Below the pieces are notes generated by a model that was not told the DNA's origin, did not search any database, and was given only the letters and a program-made list of their open reading frames with translations. This document shows, one piece after another, positions 20,501 through 28,016 of a DNA stretch of 64,000 bases. The DNA is taken from contig NZ_FXUG01000009.1 of NCBI RefSeq assembly GCF_900182915.1, positions 124,001 through 188,000 on the forward strand, in the 5' to 3' direction. The stretch comes from Neorhodopirellula lusitana. Its GTDB lineage: Bacteria; Planctomycetota; Planctomycetia; Pirellulales; Pirellulaceae. The stretch's first letter is position 1, and each line of letters starts with the position of its first letter. A program made the translations under genes and the position numbers.

Positions 20501-21314
20501 CATGGGACGCAAGTCTACGGGCCTCCGCATCGTTCGATGTTTGGACGACGAGAGCGGACGCTCCATTTATCGCTACCAAAGTTTCTGCAACCAGACGAGT
20601 CTTTCCCACGCCACTTGGACCGGATATTGGAAGTACGATGTTGTTACCCACGGGCGGCTGCTGGAAATCAACATGCGTTCGCATCATGTTCGCAATCGCG
20701 CTCCAGTCTGGATTGGGAACGTAAGTCGGGGTTTGCGACTGTTGAGCTTCGACCCAAGTTTTCAAGTCGACAAACTCGCCATACTGGTTTAACAATGTGA
20801 CTGCGACAGCGGGCTGTGTGCTGGCCCAACTCAGCAATTTAGCTCCGTCCACGAGTCGAGGCGTGACAGCATTCGCTTGTTCTTTCTCTGCACATAACTG
20901 AGTCGCAACATCCAGCATTGCTGCCTCGATCGCCTTCGTGGCGGGTTCGCGAACATCCGCGAGCAATGCGAATCGGTATCCGTATCCCTTCTGAATGAGG
21001 TCAGCCGCGTACGGCTTCCTCATTTCCTTCTTGATTTCAGCGATGAGCGATTTCTGCACATACGCCAACGATGACTTAAACTGCCAACAACTTCGACACG
21101 TCAAGTAACCACTGATTGACTTTGGAATTGGAACGCTCAGGCTTGAGTCCGCGCCGCCATCCCCGATGTTTGTGCGAAGCTGATAACTAAATGTGTCGAT
21201 CGAAATCCCGTTCACCAACATTTCCCCGCGAATTAGATCATTTACGAAGTCATTGATGCCACGTCCGCTTTCCCCAGAAAGCAGTTTTAAGTTTTCACTA
21301 TCGAGCTTGAACAT
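17529..21314 (-). CDS. Large STAND-like NTPase with a different nuclease-like N-terminus
   Basis: 1261 residues from ATG 21314. Residues 45-85 hold NIGDGGADS and then CWQFKS; an Asp followed by Q-x-K after a beta strand suggests a restriction-nuclease-like fold, unlike the N-terminus of the convergent neighbour. The P-loop GPSGVGKT is at 232-239 and a canonical Walker B ILVVDE at 281-286. A winged-helix-like part follows, then about 800 residues of helical repeats with no named domain; the C-terminal 20 residues are strongly charged. The gene starts 176 bases from a divergent plus-strand gene and ends one base from the stop of the 1692-residue protein. Likely a defence ATPase. I cannot place it in a named Avs class. 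Confidence 0.65.
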   Translation of the reverse strand: MFKLDSENLKLLSGESGRGINDFVNDLIRGEMLVNGISIDTFSYQLRTNIGDGGADSSLSVPIPKSISGYLTCRSCWQFKSSLAYVQKSLIAEIKKEMRKPYAADLIQKGYGYRFALLADVREPATKAIEAAMLDVATQLCAEKEQANAVTPRLVDGAKLLSWASTQPAVAVTLLNQYGEFVDLKTWVEAQQSQTPTYVPNPDWSAIANMMRTHVDFQQPPVGNNIVLPISGPSGVGKTRLVAETLVAINGASALVVQTSNDAEARRLASHAARSAGCRMILVVDECGAEAIYEIRNLLAKCTDRVRVIAIEHLERLRTSQAYDPGRWLEKMSPDIIRQILESNFPEIDKSDRRFVTAKSDGSIRFAALICDNSDTIDFRDLTQSATFVDDFLERYLADDDRRNLLGLLALFQRIGFRDEVVNELDCLLEVSGTDKRQMMQQVDHLKRISGFVLQEGRYWYVSPEVILPSLFRHGWRHFVEYDLHAFLEKLPPNMLAQLHTRASRYGGEEVTAQLADYFRDAMSNLSVTDLQNSRIAEIAVTVIELDPDRFLPSLTRLLESADDTAIAALDQYDSMGRHGGRRYLIWMLEKMACFSEYFAEAERSLFRLAQYETEPNIGNNATKTWASLFRIRGSGTSLHFRERLPVLADRLSSSNEGELCKLAVENVLQRPTGKPTPPEFYMGRRVPDAWRPDDEEEEAQLLVEGIQAIANAISRPTNQTANQLLEGILDSLFWPITRGVISPIREALDGELLSAAQSMRLRNRLINIETSFYSDDQTNTPPHHDQLLEWISALQPSDFGGRLRSLISCDLWDDRFRPEMQNEEGELSGLADEVVKTPALLLSELDWLHSEEALSANRIGFTIGKRDVEQDLAPPIADAAVSSGNVEFMAGYFRAICSLPDPPQFASELISAVDKITESYPKQSLQLLISAGDHVDAFDRLIRMTSARDVGSCDVINFAHHFGRSVLSVSRFRTLFRSLHTETDGSERDLLCLIKLLHVYHLSSSREGASESLYNESSFTDEVVSLLQDTVSIADGRIAGEWIKIAKALVQSGHTGTFSVLQESLLTEHLTLTRLSLQLLTELASVHAQSVMDAFGASVTDKERGIYLRVHVCSELVDALPPEIVLDWVRVDPESRSKLIARHLPTPGSVDEFERGGDPDNADEAAALDEAWAIPELLDQFLQEFGSNEVLSELHAGHHSRGGWSGQMSLALRNEAARFEHLLSHENQWVQRWAQEEVRSLRDWADREEIREREESILDQ

Positions 21315-21490
21315 CGAGTTCCCACAAAAATTGCTGGCGTCTGCCGTGCTTGTTCGTACCTCAGCTTAGCAATAATCAGCAGTCGCTAGCCAAGCAGACA
21401 GAAATCTTTAGCGTCTAGTGGCTAGGCCTTGGCCGTTCGCATGCATCGCTTTTTACTACAGCAAAAGCCTTTTTTGGTGCGTGAAGGCTG
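21315..21490. promoter_or_regulatory. Divergent intergenic region
   Basis: 176 bases separate the starts of the minus-strand STAND gene and the plus-strand gene at 21491. Both promoters must lie here. I do not see a confident sigma-70 consensus. Confidence 0.35.
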
Positions 21491-23170
21491 TTGCAGCACG
21501 AACCTTCGATAGAAAACAGCGTCTTACCGGATGCCCTCAAACAAATCACGAACCCGATGCGTCCAGATCCAATTATTAAGCAAGCCGGCGTCAACGACAG
21601 CGAACAGCGGCTGGTGAATCTTTGTGCTGGTACGTTTCTTGAACTTTGGAGCTACCCGAACGTATTCCGTAGTCAACACGCCAACGGTGACCCGGAAGGG
21701 AAGGAGGTCTGCGACCTCGTGGTGGTGTTTGGAGACCGATTGCTTATTTTTTCAGACAAGCGATGCGAACTGAAACTTAAGGGAGATTTGGATGTTGATT
21801 GGCGACGCTGGTTTCGCCGAGCGGTCCGGGGCGCGGAAAAGCAGCTGCGTGGAGCTGAGCGATGGTTGACCAATTCGCCTGAGTCGATTTTTCTTGACCG
21901 GCAATGCGAGCAACCGATGCCGGTCGATTTGTCGCAGATCGACGCAAAGAAGACACACCGTATCGTTGTCGCGAGTGGAGCGTTAGCGCGCATTCGTGAT
22001 TGGAGCAATGGTGATTGGCCAGGCCTCGTGCTTTTTACGCCCCTGAAAGACGATCACCACGATCGCCAGCGACCGCAGTTAAGGGGCGCCGACTCAGATG
22101 ATTGGAAGAACTTCATTCTTCGTTTTCCTGAAGATTGGAACCATCTGGGTAATACGCTCCCCTTCATGATCGGGGACATCTCAACCGAAGATCCGTTTGT
22201 TCATGTGTTTGACGAACGCGCCATCGAAATACTGCTTCAGGAGCTCGACACGATGCAGGATTTCGTCGAGTACCTTGACCAGCGTGCAGCTATCATCCGA
22301 AACGAAACGTTCACGTTGGCACCAAGTGAAGAAGACTTGCTGGCCCTTTACCTGCGTTCCTTCAACGACGAGAAACTTCACTACTTCCCATTCGATGGCC
22401 CGCAAGAAATCAAACTAATCCCAAATGGGGAGTGGGACGACTTCGTCGCCAGCGGACTTCATCAAGATCGCAGGTCACAAAACGAATCAAGCTACGCGTG
22501 GGACAAATTGATCGAGACGTTCTCTCTCGGAATTTTGGATGGCAGTTCGCCTGCCTATGAGTTGGCGGAGTTTTCGGAGCAGGAACTCGCAGTCCGTGCA
22601 ATGGCGAAGGAATCACGACTCCAGCGTCGCGGACTCGTTGAAGCTTTCAAAGGACTGCTGAGTGATCCCGACCAAAAGAGTCTGATGGCTCGGACCTGCG
22701 ATCGCAGAGATTATGGTTTTGCAACTTTCATCTTTGTAATCGTTCGACCGGAAGAGGGGGAAAGCAAAGAGGACTATACGGTCCGACGCCATGCAATTTG
22801 TGTTGCCTACATGCTGGAAGCGAAACGCAAGTTGGCACCGAATGGCGAAGTGGTCGTAATCACGACTGAGCCACTCGACTTTCAGGACTTTCGCAGCGAA
22901 CACGTCTTTTATCGTAGCGCTGAACCTTTAACGGAATCAGAATATGAGCCGGTTCGTCCAATCATCGATGAATTGAACATTCTGAAGAATACCGTTGTGA
23001 CCAGTCACCTACCACTTTCTGAGTATTCGAGCGAAGCCGTTGCTACAGTCAATTTCGGAGATCTGGATCTTCCTTGTGACTGTGGACGAGGTAGAAGAAG
23101 AAGGAATTGCTGTTTTAAGCTAAATCAACTGATTCCAGAAGTTGATTCGCCAATAGGTAGACAACTGTAG
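21491..23170 (+). CDS. Nuclease-like protein with SEC-C-type cysteine tail
   Basis: 559 residues from TTG 21491; an ATG at 21557 would remove 22. Residues 36-90 hold NDSEQRL, then CDLVVVFGD at 74-82 and IFSDK at 86-90, a strand pair with Asp and D-x-K that resembles the PD-(D/E)XK/NERD core. Near the C-terminus C529 and C531, then C540 and C541, form a CxC...CC cluster like the zinc-binding SEC-C motif. The middle has no known domain. The gene is divergent from the 1261-residue NTPase and may belong to the same defence module. Function is inferred from fold hints and context only. Confidence 0.55.
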   Translation: MQHEPSIENSVLPDALKQITNPMRPDPIIKQAGVNDSEQRLVNLCAGTFLELWSYPNVFRSQHANGDPEGKEVCDLVVVFGDRLLIFSDKRCELKLKGDLDVDWRRWFRRAVRGAEKQLRGAERWLTNSPESIFLDRQCEQPMPVDLSQIDAKKTHRIVVASGALARIRDWSNGDWPGLVLFTPLKDDHHDRQRPQLRGADSDDWKNFILRFPEDWNHLGNTLPFMIGDISTEDPFVHVFDERAIEILLQELDTMQDFVEYLDQRAAIIRNETFTLAPSEEDLLALYLRSFNDEKLHYFPFDGPQEIKLIPNGEWDDFVASGLHQDRRSQNESSYAWDKLIETFSLGILDGSSPAYELAEFSEQELAVRAMAKESRLQRRGLVEAFKGLLSDPDQKSLMARTCDRRDYGFATFIFVIVRPEEGESKEDYTVRRHAICVAYMLEAKRKLAPNGEVVVITTEPLDFQDFRSEHVFYRSAEPLTESEYEPVRPIIDELNILKNTVVTSHLPLSEYSSEAVATVNFGDLDLPCDCGRGRRRRNCCFKLNQLIPEVDSPIGRQL

Positions 23171-23317
23171 AATCCTCGGCGGTGCCGAGCTTCTACGACG
23201 ACCGAGGTTGTATCTTGATATTACGAACATTTAGCGCGCCATGACCGCGTATCCGTTCCGTCAATTGCAGCCGTACTCAGTACCTTTGTCACTGCCGCTG
23301 GTGGTTGGGAGCTTGGC

Positions 23318-23426
23318 GGAGCTTGGTGCCATCCACCTTTTGCGCGATGATGTTGTCACTCGTTTGATGCAAGTTCGCTTTCAGTGACTGCTCTCTGCAG
23401 TCTTCTTCGTTTAGCTGCCGACAAAA
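23318..23426. repeat. RAYT-associated repeat, copy A (short)
   Basis: Starts with GGAGCTTGGTGCCATCCACC and ends with CTGCCGACAAAA. It is about 109 bp and nearly identical to the first part of copies B (23431) and C (27111). The REP core GGTGCCATCCACC is at 23325-23337. Confidence 0.8.
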
Positions 23427-23430
23427 AGGT

Positions 23431-23584
23431 GGAGCTTGGTGCCATCCACCTTTTGCGCGATGGTGTTGTCATTCGTTTAATGCAAGTTTGCTTTCCGTGA
23501 CTGCTCTCTGCAGTCTTCTTCGTTTAGCTGCCGACAAAAGCGAGCGTCAGCGCAGACCGGTGTCGCATCGACTGTCGAACGGCA
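23431..23584. repeat. RAYT-associated repeat, copy B (154 bp)
   Basis: Begins four bases after copy A and runs to within 20 bases of the RAYT stop codon. It matches copy C at 27111-27264 over its full 154 bp with very few differences. REP core at 23438-23450. Confidence 0.85.
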
Positions 23585-23603
23585 GCAGCGGTGAAGACGC
23601 GGG

Positions 23604-24764
23604 CTAGGTGAAGCAGGCTGATGCGGAGGCTTGTCCTTGGTGGTGGTGTTTGCCACACCGCTGCGCGTCTTGACGCATTGACTCCGGTGAACCAACGCAG
23701 ATCGACTTGCCAAAGTACTTCTGCCACTGCCACACCAGGTCTCGCCACATCGATGCGTCGATCCCGATCTCTGTCAGCGTTTTGGCGAGCGAGTCAGGGA
23801 CCTTCGCCGCGATTCCATCAACGCTCTGCTTCGCTGTCCAACGCAACAGCCTGAGGTAATCGCGAATCGACACATGTAGAAACCCCCTGTTGCTCGCTCG
23901 TAATCCATCGCAATTGACTTCCGTGTCACTGGACAGTTTGTCTGGGGCTAGCGTCAGCGGAGCCAACCAAGCATCGCGACGAATTCGCTTGCCTGTTGGG
24001 TTACGCTTCTTCGCTCTCTGTTGCTCGCGAAGTTCTTTAACAGGCGTTTTACGAGTCTTTTTGGCAGCTTCCTCGGTTGGTACCGGCTTCAGGTCGAACG
24101 CTGCAGAGTCGATGCGTTTCCCTTGGCCTGCTTCAATGCGATCAAAGGCGGAAGTGTGCGGAGAAGTCGCTGGATCCGACGTCATTGCCGCACGCACAGG
24201 GTTCAAATCAACGTACATACTGCACGCCAACAACCCAGCTTCATCAGCGATTCGCTGTGCCTTAAAACGCCCTTCCCAAAATCGACCGGTGCATTCATCC
24301 TGTCGATTTGCCATCCGAGAAATCGGTTCGGCCAACGACCGCATGAACCATGAGATATCCGACATCCGATGGCGAATCTCGGCAATTCGCTCTGCGTTTC
24401 CCGCCAGCGTTTTAACCTCGTGTTCAGTCGGTTCGGCCAGATGCTCTTCCATTCGCCGTCCAGGAAACACTCGCAGCCAGCGAATTGCGACTTCGGCGTC
24501 GCTCCAAGTCGCCACCACATCAGGACGATTGCGGAGGATCACGTGCAAGTGATTGCTCATCACTGCGTAGGAGAGCACATCGATCCCGAAGACGGACGCG
24601 AGAGCTTCCATCCGTCGACGAATCCACTCTTTTCGAAACGAGTAATCCTTACCGGTCTGTGCATCGACGCCAGCAAGAAATGCTCGCCGAACACACCTCT
24701 GCACTGCATGGACGATACAGATCTCGCCATCTTCAAACTGCTCTTCACGTTTCGGCCTAGGCAT
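23604..24764 (-). CDS. REP-associated tyrosine transposase (RAYT, Y1/TnpA_REP family)
   Basis: 386 residues. The HUH motif appears as NHLHVIL with His72 and His74, and the catalytic Tyr is Tyr184 in MYVDLNPVRA. Both are hallmarks of the IS200/IS605-related Y1 transposases tied to REP palindromes. The ATG at 24764 has AGGAG seven bases upstream and is better than an upstream in-frame TTG at 24791. It is longer than typical Y1 enzymes because of a basic linker and about 120 extra C-terminal residues. Inverted REP copies lie on both sides (23325 and 23438 left, 24834 and 24886 right), so this is a RAYT in its native setting and probably active in trans on the REP pair near 27 kb. No motif is missing. 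Confidence 0.9.
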   Translation of the reverse strand: MPRPKREEQFEDGEICIVHAVQRCVRRAFLAGVDAQTGKDYSFRKEWIRRRMEALASVFGIDVLSYAVMSNHLHVILRNRPDVVATWSDAEVAIRWLRVFPGRRMEEHLAEPTEHEVKTLAGNAERIAEIRHRMSDISWFMRSLAEPISRMANRQDECTGRFWEGRFKAQRIADEAGLLACSMYVDLNPVRAAMTSDPATSPHTSAFDRIEAGQGKRIDSAAFDLKPVPTEEAAKKTRKTPVKELREQQRAKKRNPTGKRIRRDAWLAPLTLAPDKLSSDTEVNCDGLRASNRGFLHVSIRDYLRLLRWTAKQSVDGIAAKVPDSLAKTLTEIGIDASMWRDLVWQWQKYFGKSICVGSPESMRQDAQRCGKHHHQGQASASACFT

Positions 24765-24830
24765 CAGACTGCTCCTGGGTGAACGATTCAATCACAGTCA
24801 TACTAACAATCGCGTCTTCCGATTCAATCG

Positions 24831-24906
24831 TTAGGTGGGTGGCACCCAACGCTGGCACCCAACGCTGTTGCACCCAACGCTGTTAGGTGGGTGGCACCCA
24901 ACGCTG
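24831..24906. repeat. REP cluster upstream of the RAYT
   Basis: GGTGGGTGGCACC occurs at 24834-24846 and 24886-24898, and CACCCAACGCTG four times in the interval. The motif is the reverse complement, with one mismatch, of GGTGCCATCCACC in copies A to C. So the RAYT gene is bracketed by inverted REPs. Confidence 0.8.
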
Positions 24907-24973
24907 ATTCGCTTCGCAAAGGCCGAAATCAATTCTCAAAACACTCTCGCAAAGTCCCTCTCACAAGTCCGGC

Positions 24974-26734
24974 TCAAAATTGCCTAGGTGTGAATCCCGG
25001 TTGGATACCGGCATTTTTTTCGATCGCAGGATTGCTTTGCGAATTATTTAGGAGCGTGTTGCCTTTGGAGCCGTTGCGTTCGGCCGCCTTGCCACCGTTG
25101 ACAACGTTGTCTTTCACCAAGACTTTGGACGTGTAGTTATCCAGGTAGATCACATCAATCGGGTAGGTGCCCGCGTATGGGCCGGGGGCGATGTCGTGCA
25201 GATAATTGCCCGAGATAACGCTGCCCGTTTGAATGCCGCCCAGGGTGTAAATGCCTCCTCCATCGTCGTGTAGTTGTGTGCAGTGATGAATATGGTTATT
25301 TCGGATCATGTTATCGGTGCAGCCAACGGAGTTTATACCACCAGGCTGTTGGCCGATCTGCATGCCGCTGTAGGGCATGTCATGAATCAGATTATGTTCG
25401 ACAATCAGGCCGCGCACGTTACCTGTGAAAATGCCGTCGCCATTGGTGTAATCCTGGCCGGCTTGATAGATGTGGTTGTTCCAGATCGCTACCCCGGAAC
25501 TCTGTTGGTCGGCAGAAGGATTTTTCGACGTTTGTGTGTCGATGATAATTCCATTGGCTGCGACTTGGTAAATCTTGTTTCCTTCGATATCTGAGTCATC
25601 AACGTCCACGAAGAATTCGATTCCCTGCGCTCCCGTATTTCGGATAACGTTGTGACGCAATGCGATTCGGCGTGCATGTTTGGCGCGAACAATCCCCTTG
25701 GGCCAGTCAGGGTTGTCCCAGGAAAGAGCACTGACACCAACCGGCTGGACGGCCTGGGTAACATTCAATCCCTTCTTTGACGGGCTGGTCCAGTTGGAGC
25801 ATTGGAAGGTGAGCCCTTGGAACTCAAGGTTCTCAACCGGTTGTTCGACACTGCCACGAATGGCGACCAGGGTTTCGACACGAGGAATGGTCACATGCAT
25901 CGAGTTGGGATCGCTGCCGTTTGGAACGCACAGGTAGAGCACACCTTCACTCTCATCGTGATACCACTCACCAGCCGCATCGACGAAGGCCAGTGCGTTC
26001 TCGAAAAACATGTAAGAGTCGGCGTAGAACTTGAGCTTTTTGCTCATCTTTCCCCGCACATTGACCGGCGAGATCTTCACCCCGGAATCGGTTTCGGAAT
26101 GATTCCCAATGCGGATGCGTTGGTGATACCAATGACTGATCATCACCACTTCCACCTCATTGAGTTGCTCTACACCATTACAGGCTTCCCAGGATTCATT
26201 AGGGATCAGGACCACCGGCTTTTCTTCAACCGTGGCTTTCCACCAAGGGCCAAAGGTTGTCAGCGATTCACGGTTAGGCGTTCTCGCGCGAATGCCCGAT
26301 TTTTCGTCGATGTAGAGTTGTCGGAACCCATCTCCAGCAACCGAGGCACGGTAGATATTCTTTGCCGAATCATGCATTTCCCATCCCGTCACCGGCACAC
26401 CACCTGTCAAAACGGGCGATTCATCTTCGAAGGCTTTGTAGATAACGCGGTGTCCGTTGCGGCCTCCGTCCTGGGGGCCGAATTCAATGACTTCGCTGAC
26501 GGGATATTCTCCGCCGCGTAAGTGCACGATCACATCCGAAGCCATTTTCTCATTCACCTGGCGTACAGCATCCCGGGCTCTTGGGAGTGTCTGGAAAGGC
26601 TCTTCCCGCGAACCCGGCCCTCCGTCATTTCCGGTCGGTGAAACGTAAAATTCTTGTGAAAACGCGGTCGCATTGGCGATGATTGCCGCCGCCATGCAAA
26701 AGGACAAAGCGGTTTGGATCGGTTTAAGTGTCAT
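24974..26734 (-). CDS. Secreted right-handed beta-helix protein
   Basis: 586 residues from ATG 26734, where an N-terminal signal peptide (hydrophobic SFCMAAAIIANATA) begins at once; earlier in-frame starts would bury it. After cleavage the protein begins FYVSPTGND and has a DUF1565-like start (EEPFQTLPRARDAVR). The C-terminal half carries repeated short strands with Asn/Gly turns (NVIRNTG, NKIYQVA, NHIYQAG, NLIHDMP, NHIHHCT, NYLHDIA), typical of pectate-lyase-like parallel beta-helices. Such proteins often cleave or bind acidic polysaccharides; the exact substrate cannot be told. It is a single gene, not obviously in an operon. Confidence 0.8.
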   Translation of the reverse strand: MTLKPIQTALSFCMAAAIIANATAFSQEFYVSPTGNDGGPGSREEPFQTLPRARDAVRQVNEKMASDVIVHLRGGEYPVSEVIEFGPQDGGRNGHRVIYKAFEDESPVLTGGVPVTGWEMHDSAKNIYRASVAGDGFRQLYIDEKSGIRARTPNRESLTTFGPWWKATVEEKPVVLIPNESWEACNGVEQLNEVEVVMISHWYHQRIRIGNHSETDSGVKISPVNVRGKMSKKLKFYADSYMFFENALAFVDAAGEWYHDESEGVLYLCVPNGSDPNSMHVTIPRVETLVAIRGSVEQPVENLEFQGLTFQCSNWTSPSKKGLNVTQAVQPVGVSALSWDNPDWPKGIVRAKHARRIALRHNVIRNTGAQGIEFFVDVDDSDIEGNKIYQVAANGIIIDTQTSKNPSADQQSSGVAIWNNHIYQAGQDYTNGDGIFTGNVRGLIVEHNLIHDMPYSGMQIGQQPGGINSVGCTDNMIRNNHIHHCTQLHDDGGGIYTLGGIQTGSVISGNYLHDIAPGPYAGTYPIDVIYLDNYTSKVLVKDNVVNGGKAAERNGSKGNTLLNNSQSNPAIEKNAGIQPGFTPRQF

Positions 26735-26995
26735 GGGGCAACTTGAGTGATGGTTTGAGAACCTGGTGATTCGGCAGGCTTGGTGCATGAATCCAATGAG
26801 ATAGGTCGTCATTGGACACGTGAGATCGAAGGACGTGCGTACACTTTGTCCGCGATGATCCGGCGTAAATTCTATATACTTGATGCGGTCGTCGCGAGCA
26901 AATGACGCGGAAGGCATTTGTCGTGGGGTCGCATCCACTTCTACCCTTGGGGTGGCACGCAACGCTGATAACGATTTCGGAAAATTGAGATAAGC

Positions 26996-27084
26996 CTTGA
27001 TGCGACAACGGCTTCTGGTTTGAAATGCGAGTTCTCACACCTGCTACCTCAAACCCGAATGAATTGCCGGGATGTCGCATCAAG
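26996..27084. repeat. 89-bp segment bounded by 12-bp perfect inverted repeats
   Basis: CTTGATGCGACA at 26996-27007 and TGTCGCATCAAG at 27073-27084 are perfect inverted copies. They sit between the degenerate REP at 26948 and copy C. Confidence 0.6.
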
Positions 27085-27110
27085 ACAAGCGGAGCTTGGG
27101 AAGGGAGCTT

Positions 27111-27264
27111 GGAGCTTGGTGCCATCCACCTTTTGCGCGATGGTGTTGTCATTCGTTTAATGCAAGTTCGCTTTCCGTGACTGCTCTCTGCAGTCTTCTT
27201 CGTTTAGCTGCCGACAAAAGCGAGCGTCAGCGCAGACCGGTGTCGCATCGACTGTCGAACGGCA
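27111..27264. repeat. RAYT-associated repeat, copy C (154 bp)
   Basis: It has the same two ends as copy B and no transposase gene next to it. With the opposed degenerate REP at 26948-26967 it forms a non-autonomous inverted REP pair (REPIN-like). Confidence 0.85.
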
Positions 27265-27407
27265 ACCACTACGACAATCTCCAACGCAAGGAGACTTTTT
27301 GGTTGCAAATATGTGCCATCGCATCGCGGGCCATTTGTCCGTCAGCTAGCTCCGGTTTCATCGGCCGGTGTAGGTAACCATCCATGGACTCTACGTTGCA
27401 TCAATCT

Positions 27408-27431
27408 GCTCCGGTGGCCGACGCCGGTGCG
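27408..27431. repeat. Dispersed palindromic repeat, copy 5
   Basis: CTCCGGTGGCCGACGCCGG is a member of the family; a related CCGGTTTCATCGGCCGG element at 27350-27372 resembles the one near 9408. Confidence 0.55.
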
Positions 27432-27654
27432 TGATTATTACTGCACTAGTTATGCACCGATTTTACTGAACCGAGGTGTTTGAACATGCAGAGCACCGCT
27501 GTCCGCGAGACCTGGGATTCTACCAGGTAGGATCTTGAGTAGCGGGACGATGAACCTCGGGTTGCGGAACGCGAAGTTCAGACGCTGGCTCTGCGTTGGC
27601 TTCTTCGGTTCGTTCGACGCGTCGGGTGAACGACATCCCTGCGGATCGGCTTCT

Positions 27655-27858
27655 CGGCAACTGGCCAACGAACTGGACCTACAATTGCGTTGGACGATCT
27701 CACCAAGAACGCAATTCATTGGTGGCTACACTTACCTCTGGGCAGGTGACTACTTCGACAGCCCCGTCATTCAAGGCGGTCCCGCTGGCATTGCCCCCAA
27801 CGGCGCGACCGGCGGCGACGGTGAATTCACCTACGTCCAGTTCAGCCTGCGATTCTAG
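27655..27858 (+). pseudogene. C-terminal fragment of an outer-membrane porin
   Basis: The last 66 codons encode alternating beta strands (ELDLQLRWTISPRTQFIGGY, TYVQFSLRF) with a terminal Phe, as in alginate-export-type or similar beta-barrel proteins. Upstream in the same frame the residues lose any barrel look, no signal peptide is present, and other frames do not continue it. It is best seen as the tail of a porin gene whose front was lost, perhaps by the repeat-mediated rearrangement next to it. Confidence 0.55.
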
Positions 27859-27925
27859 CGGCTGTCTTTCGCTGCGGCTGACGCGGCATCCACAAGCAGC
27901 GTGCGAATGCGAACGACAAAATCGC

Positions 27926-27968
27926 TTGACTCGCCCTGGCCTCAGGTGTACTATCGCACCCATACACC
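27926..27968 (+). promoter_or_regulatory. Promoter and palindromic operator of the GntR regulator
   Basis: TTGACT (27926-27931), 17 bases, then TACTAT (27949-27954) make a good sigma-70 promoter. GGTGTA (27945-27950) and TACACC (27963-27968), 12 bases apart, form a perfect inverted repeat that overlaps the -10 box. This is the place for self-repression by the regulator starting at 28017. Confidence 0.75.
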
Positions 27969-28016
27969 AGAACGCCAATGCATGGCGTGGTCATCACTCG
28001 CTGGGCTGCGATCCCG

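Larger units (their letters stand above)
23171..23603. other. Intergenic, holds two repeat copies
   Basis: No gene. The region between the convergent genes ending at 23170 and 23604 is filled from 23318 on by two tandem copies of the RAYT-associated repeat. Confidence 0.6.
26735..27654. other. Intergenic, REP pair and small repeats
   Basis: No intact gene in 0.9 kb. It holds a degenerate REP (26948-26967), a 12-bp inverted repeat (26996/27084), copy C (27111-27264) and two short palindromic elements (27350-27372, 27408-27431). Confidence 0.55.

Noticed and set aside
23318-23584. CRISPR array
   Set aside because: Only two tandem copies of over 100 bp, no regular short repeats and spacers, no cas genes; the sequence is the RAYT 3' flank.
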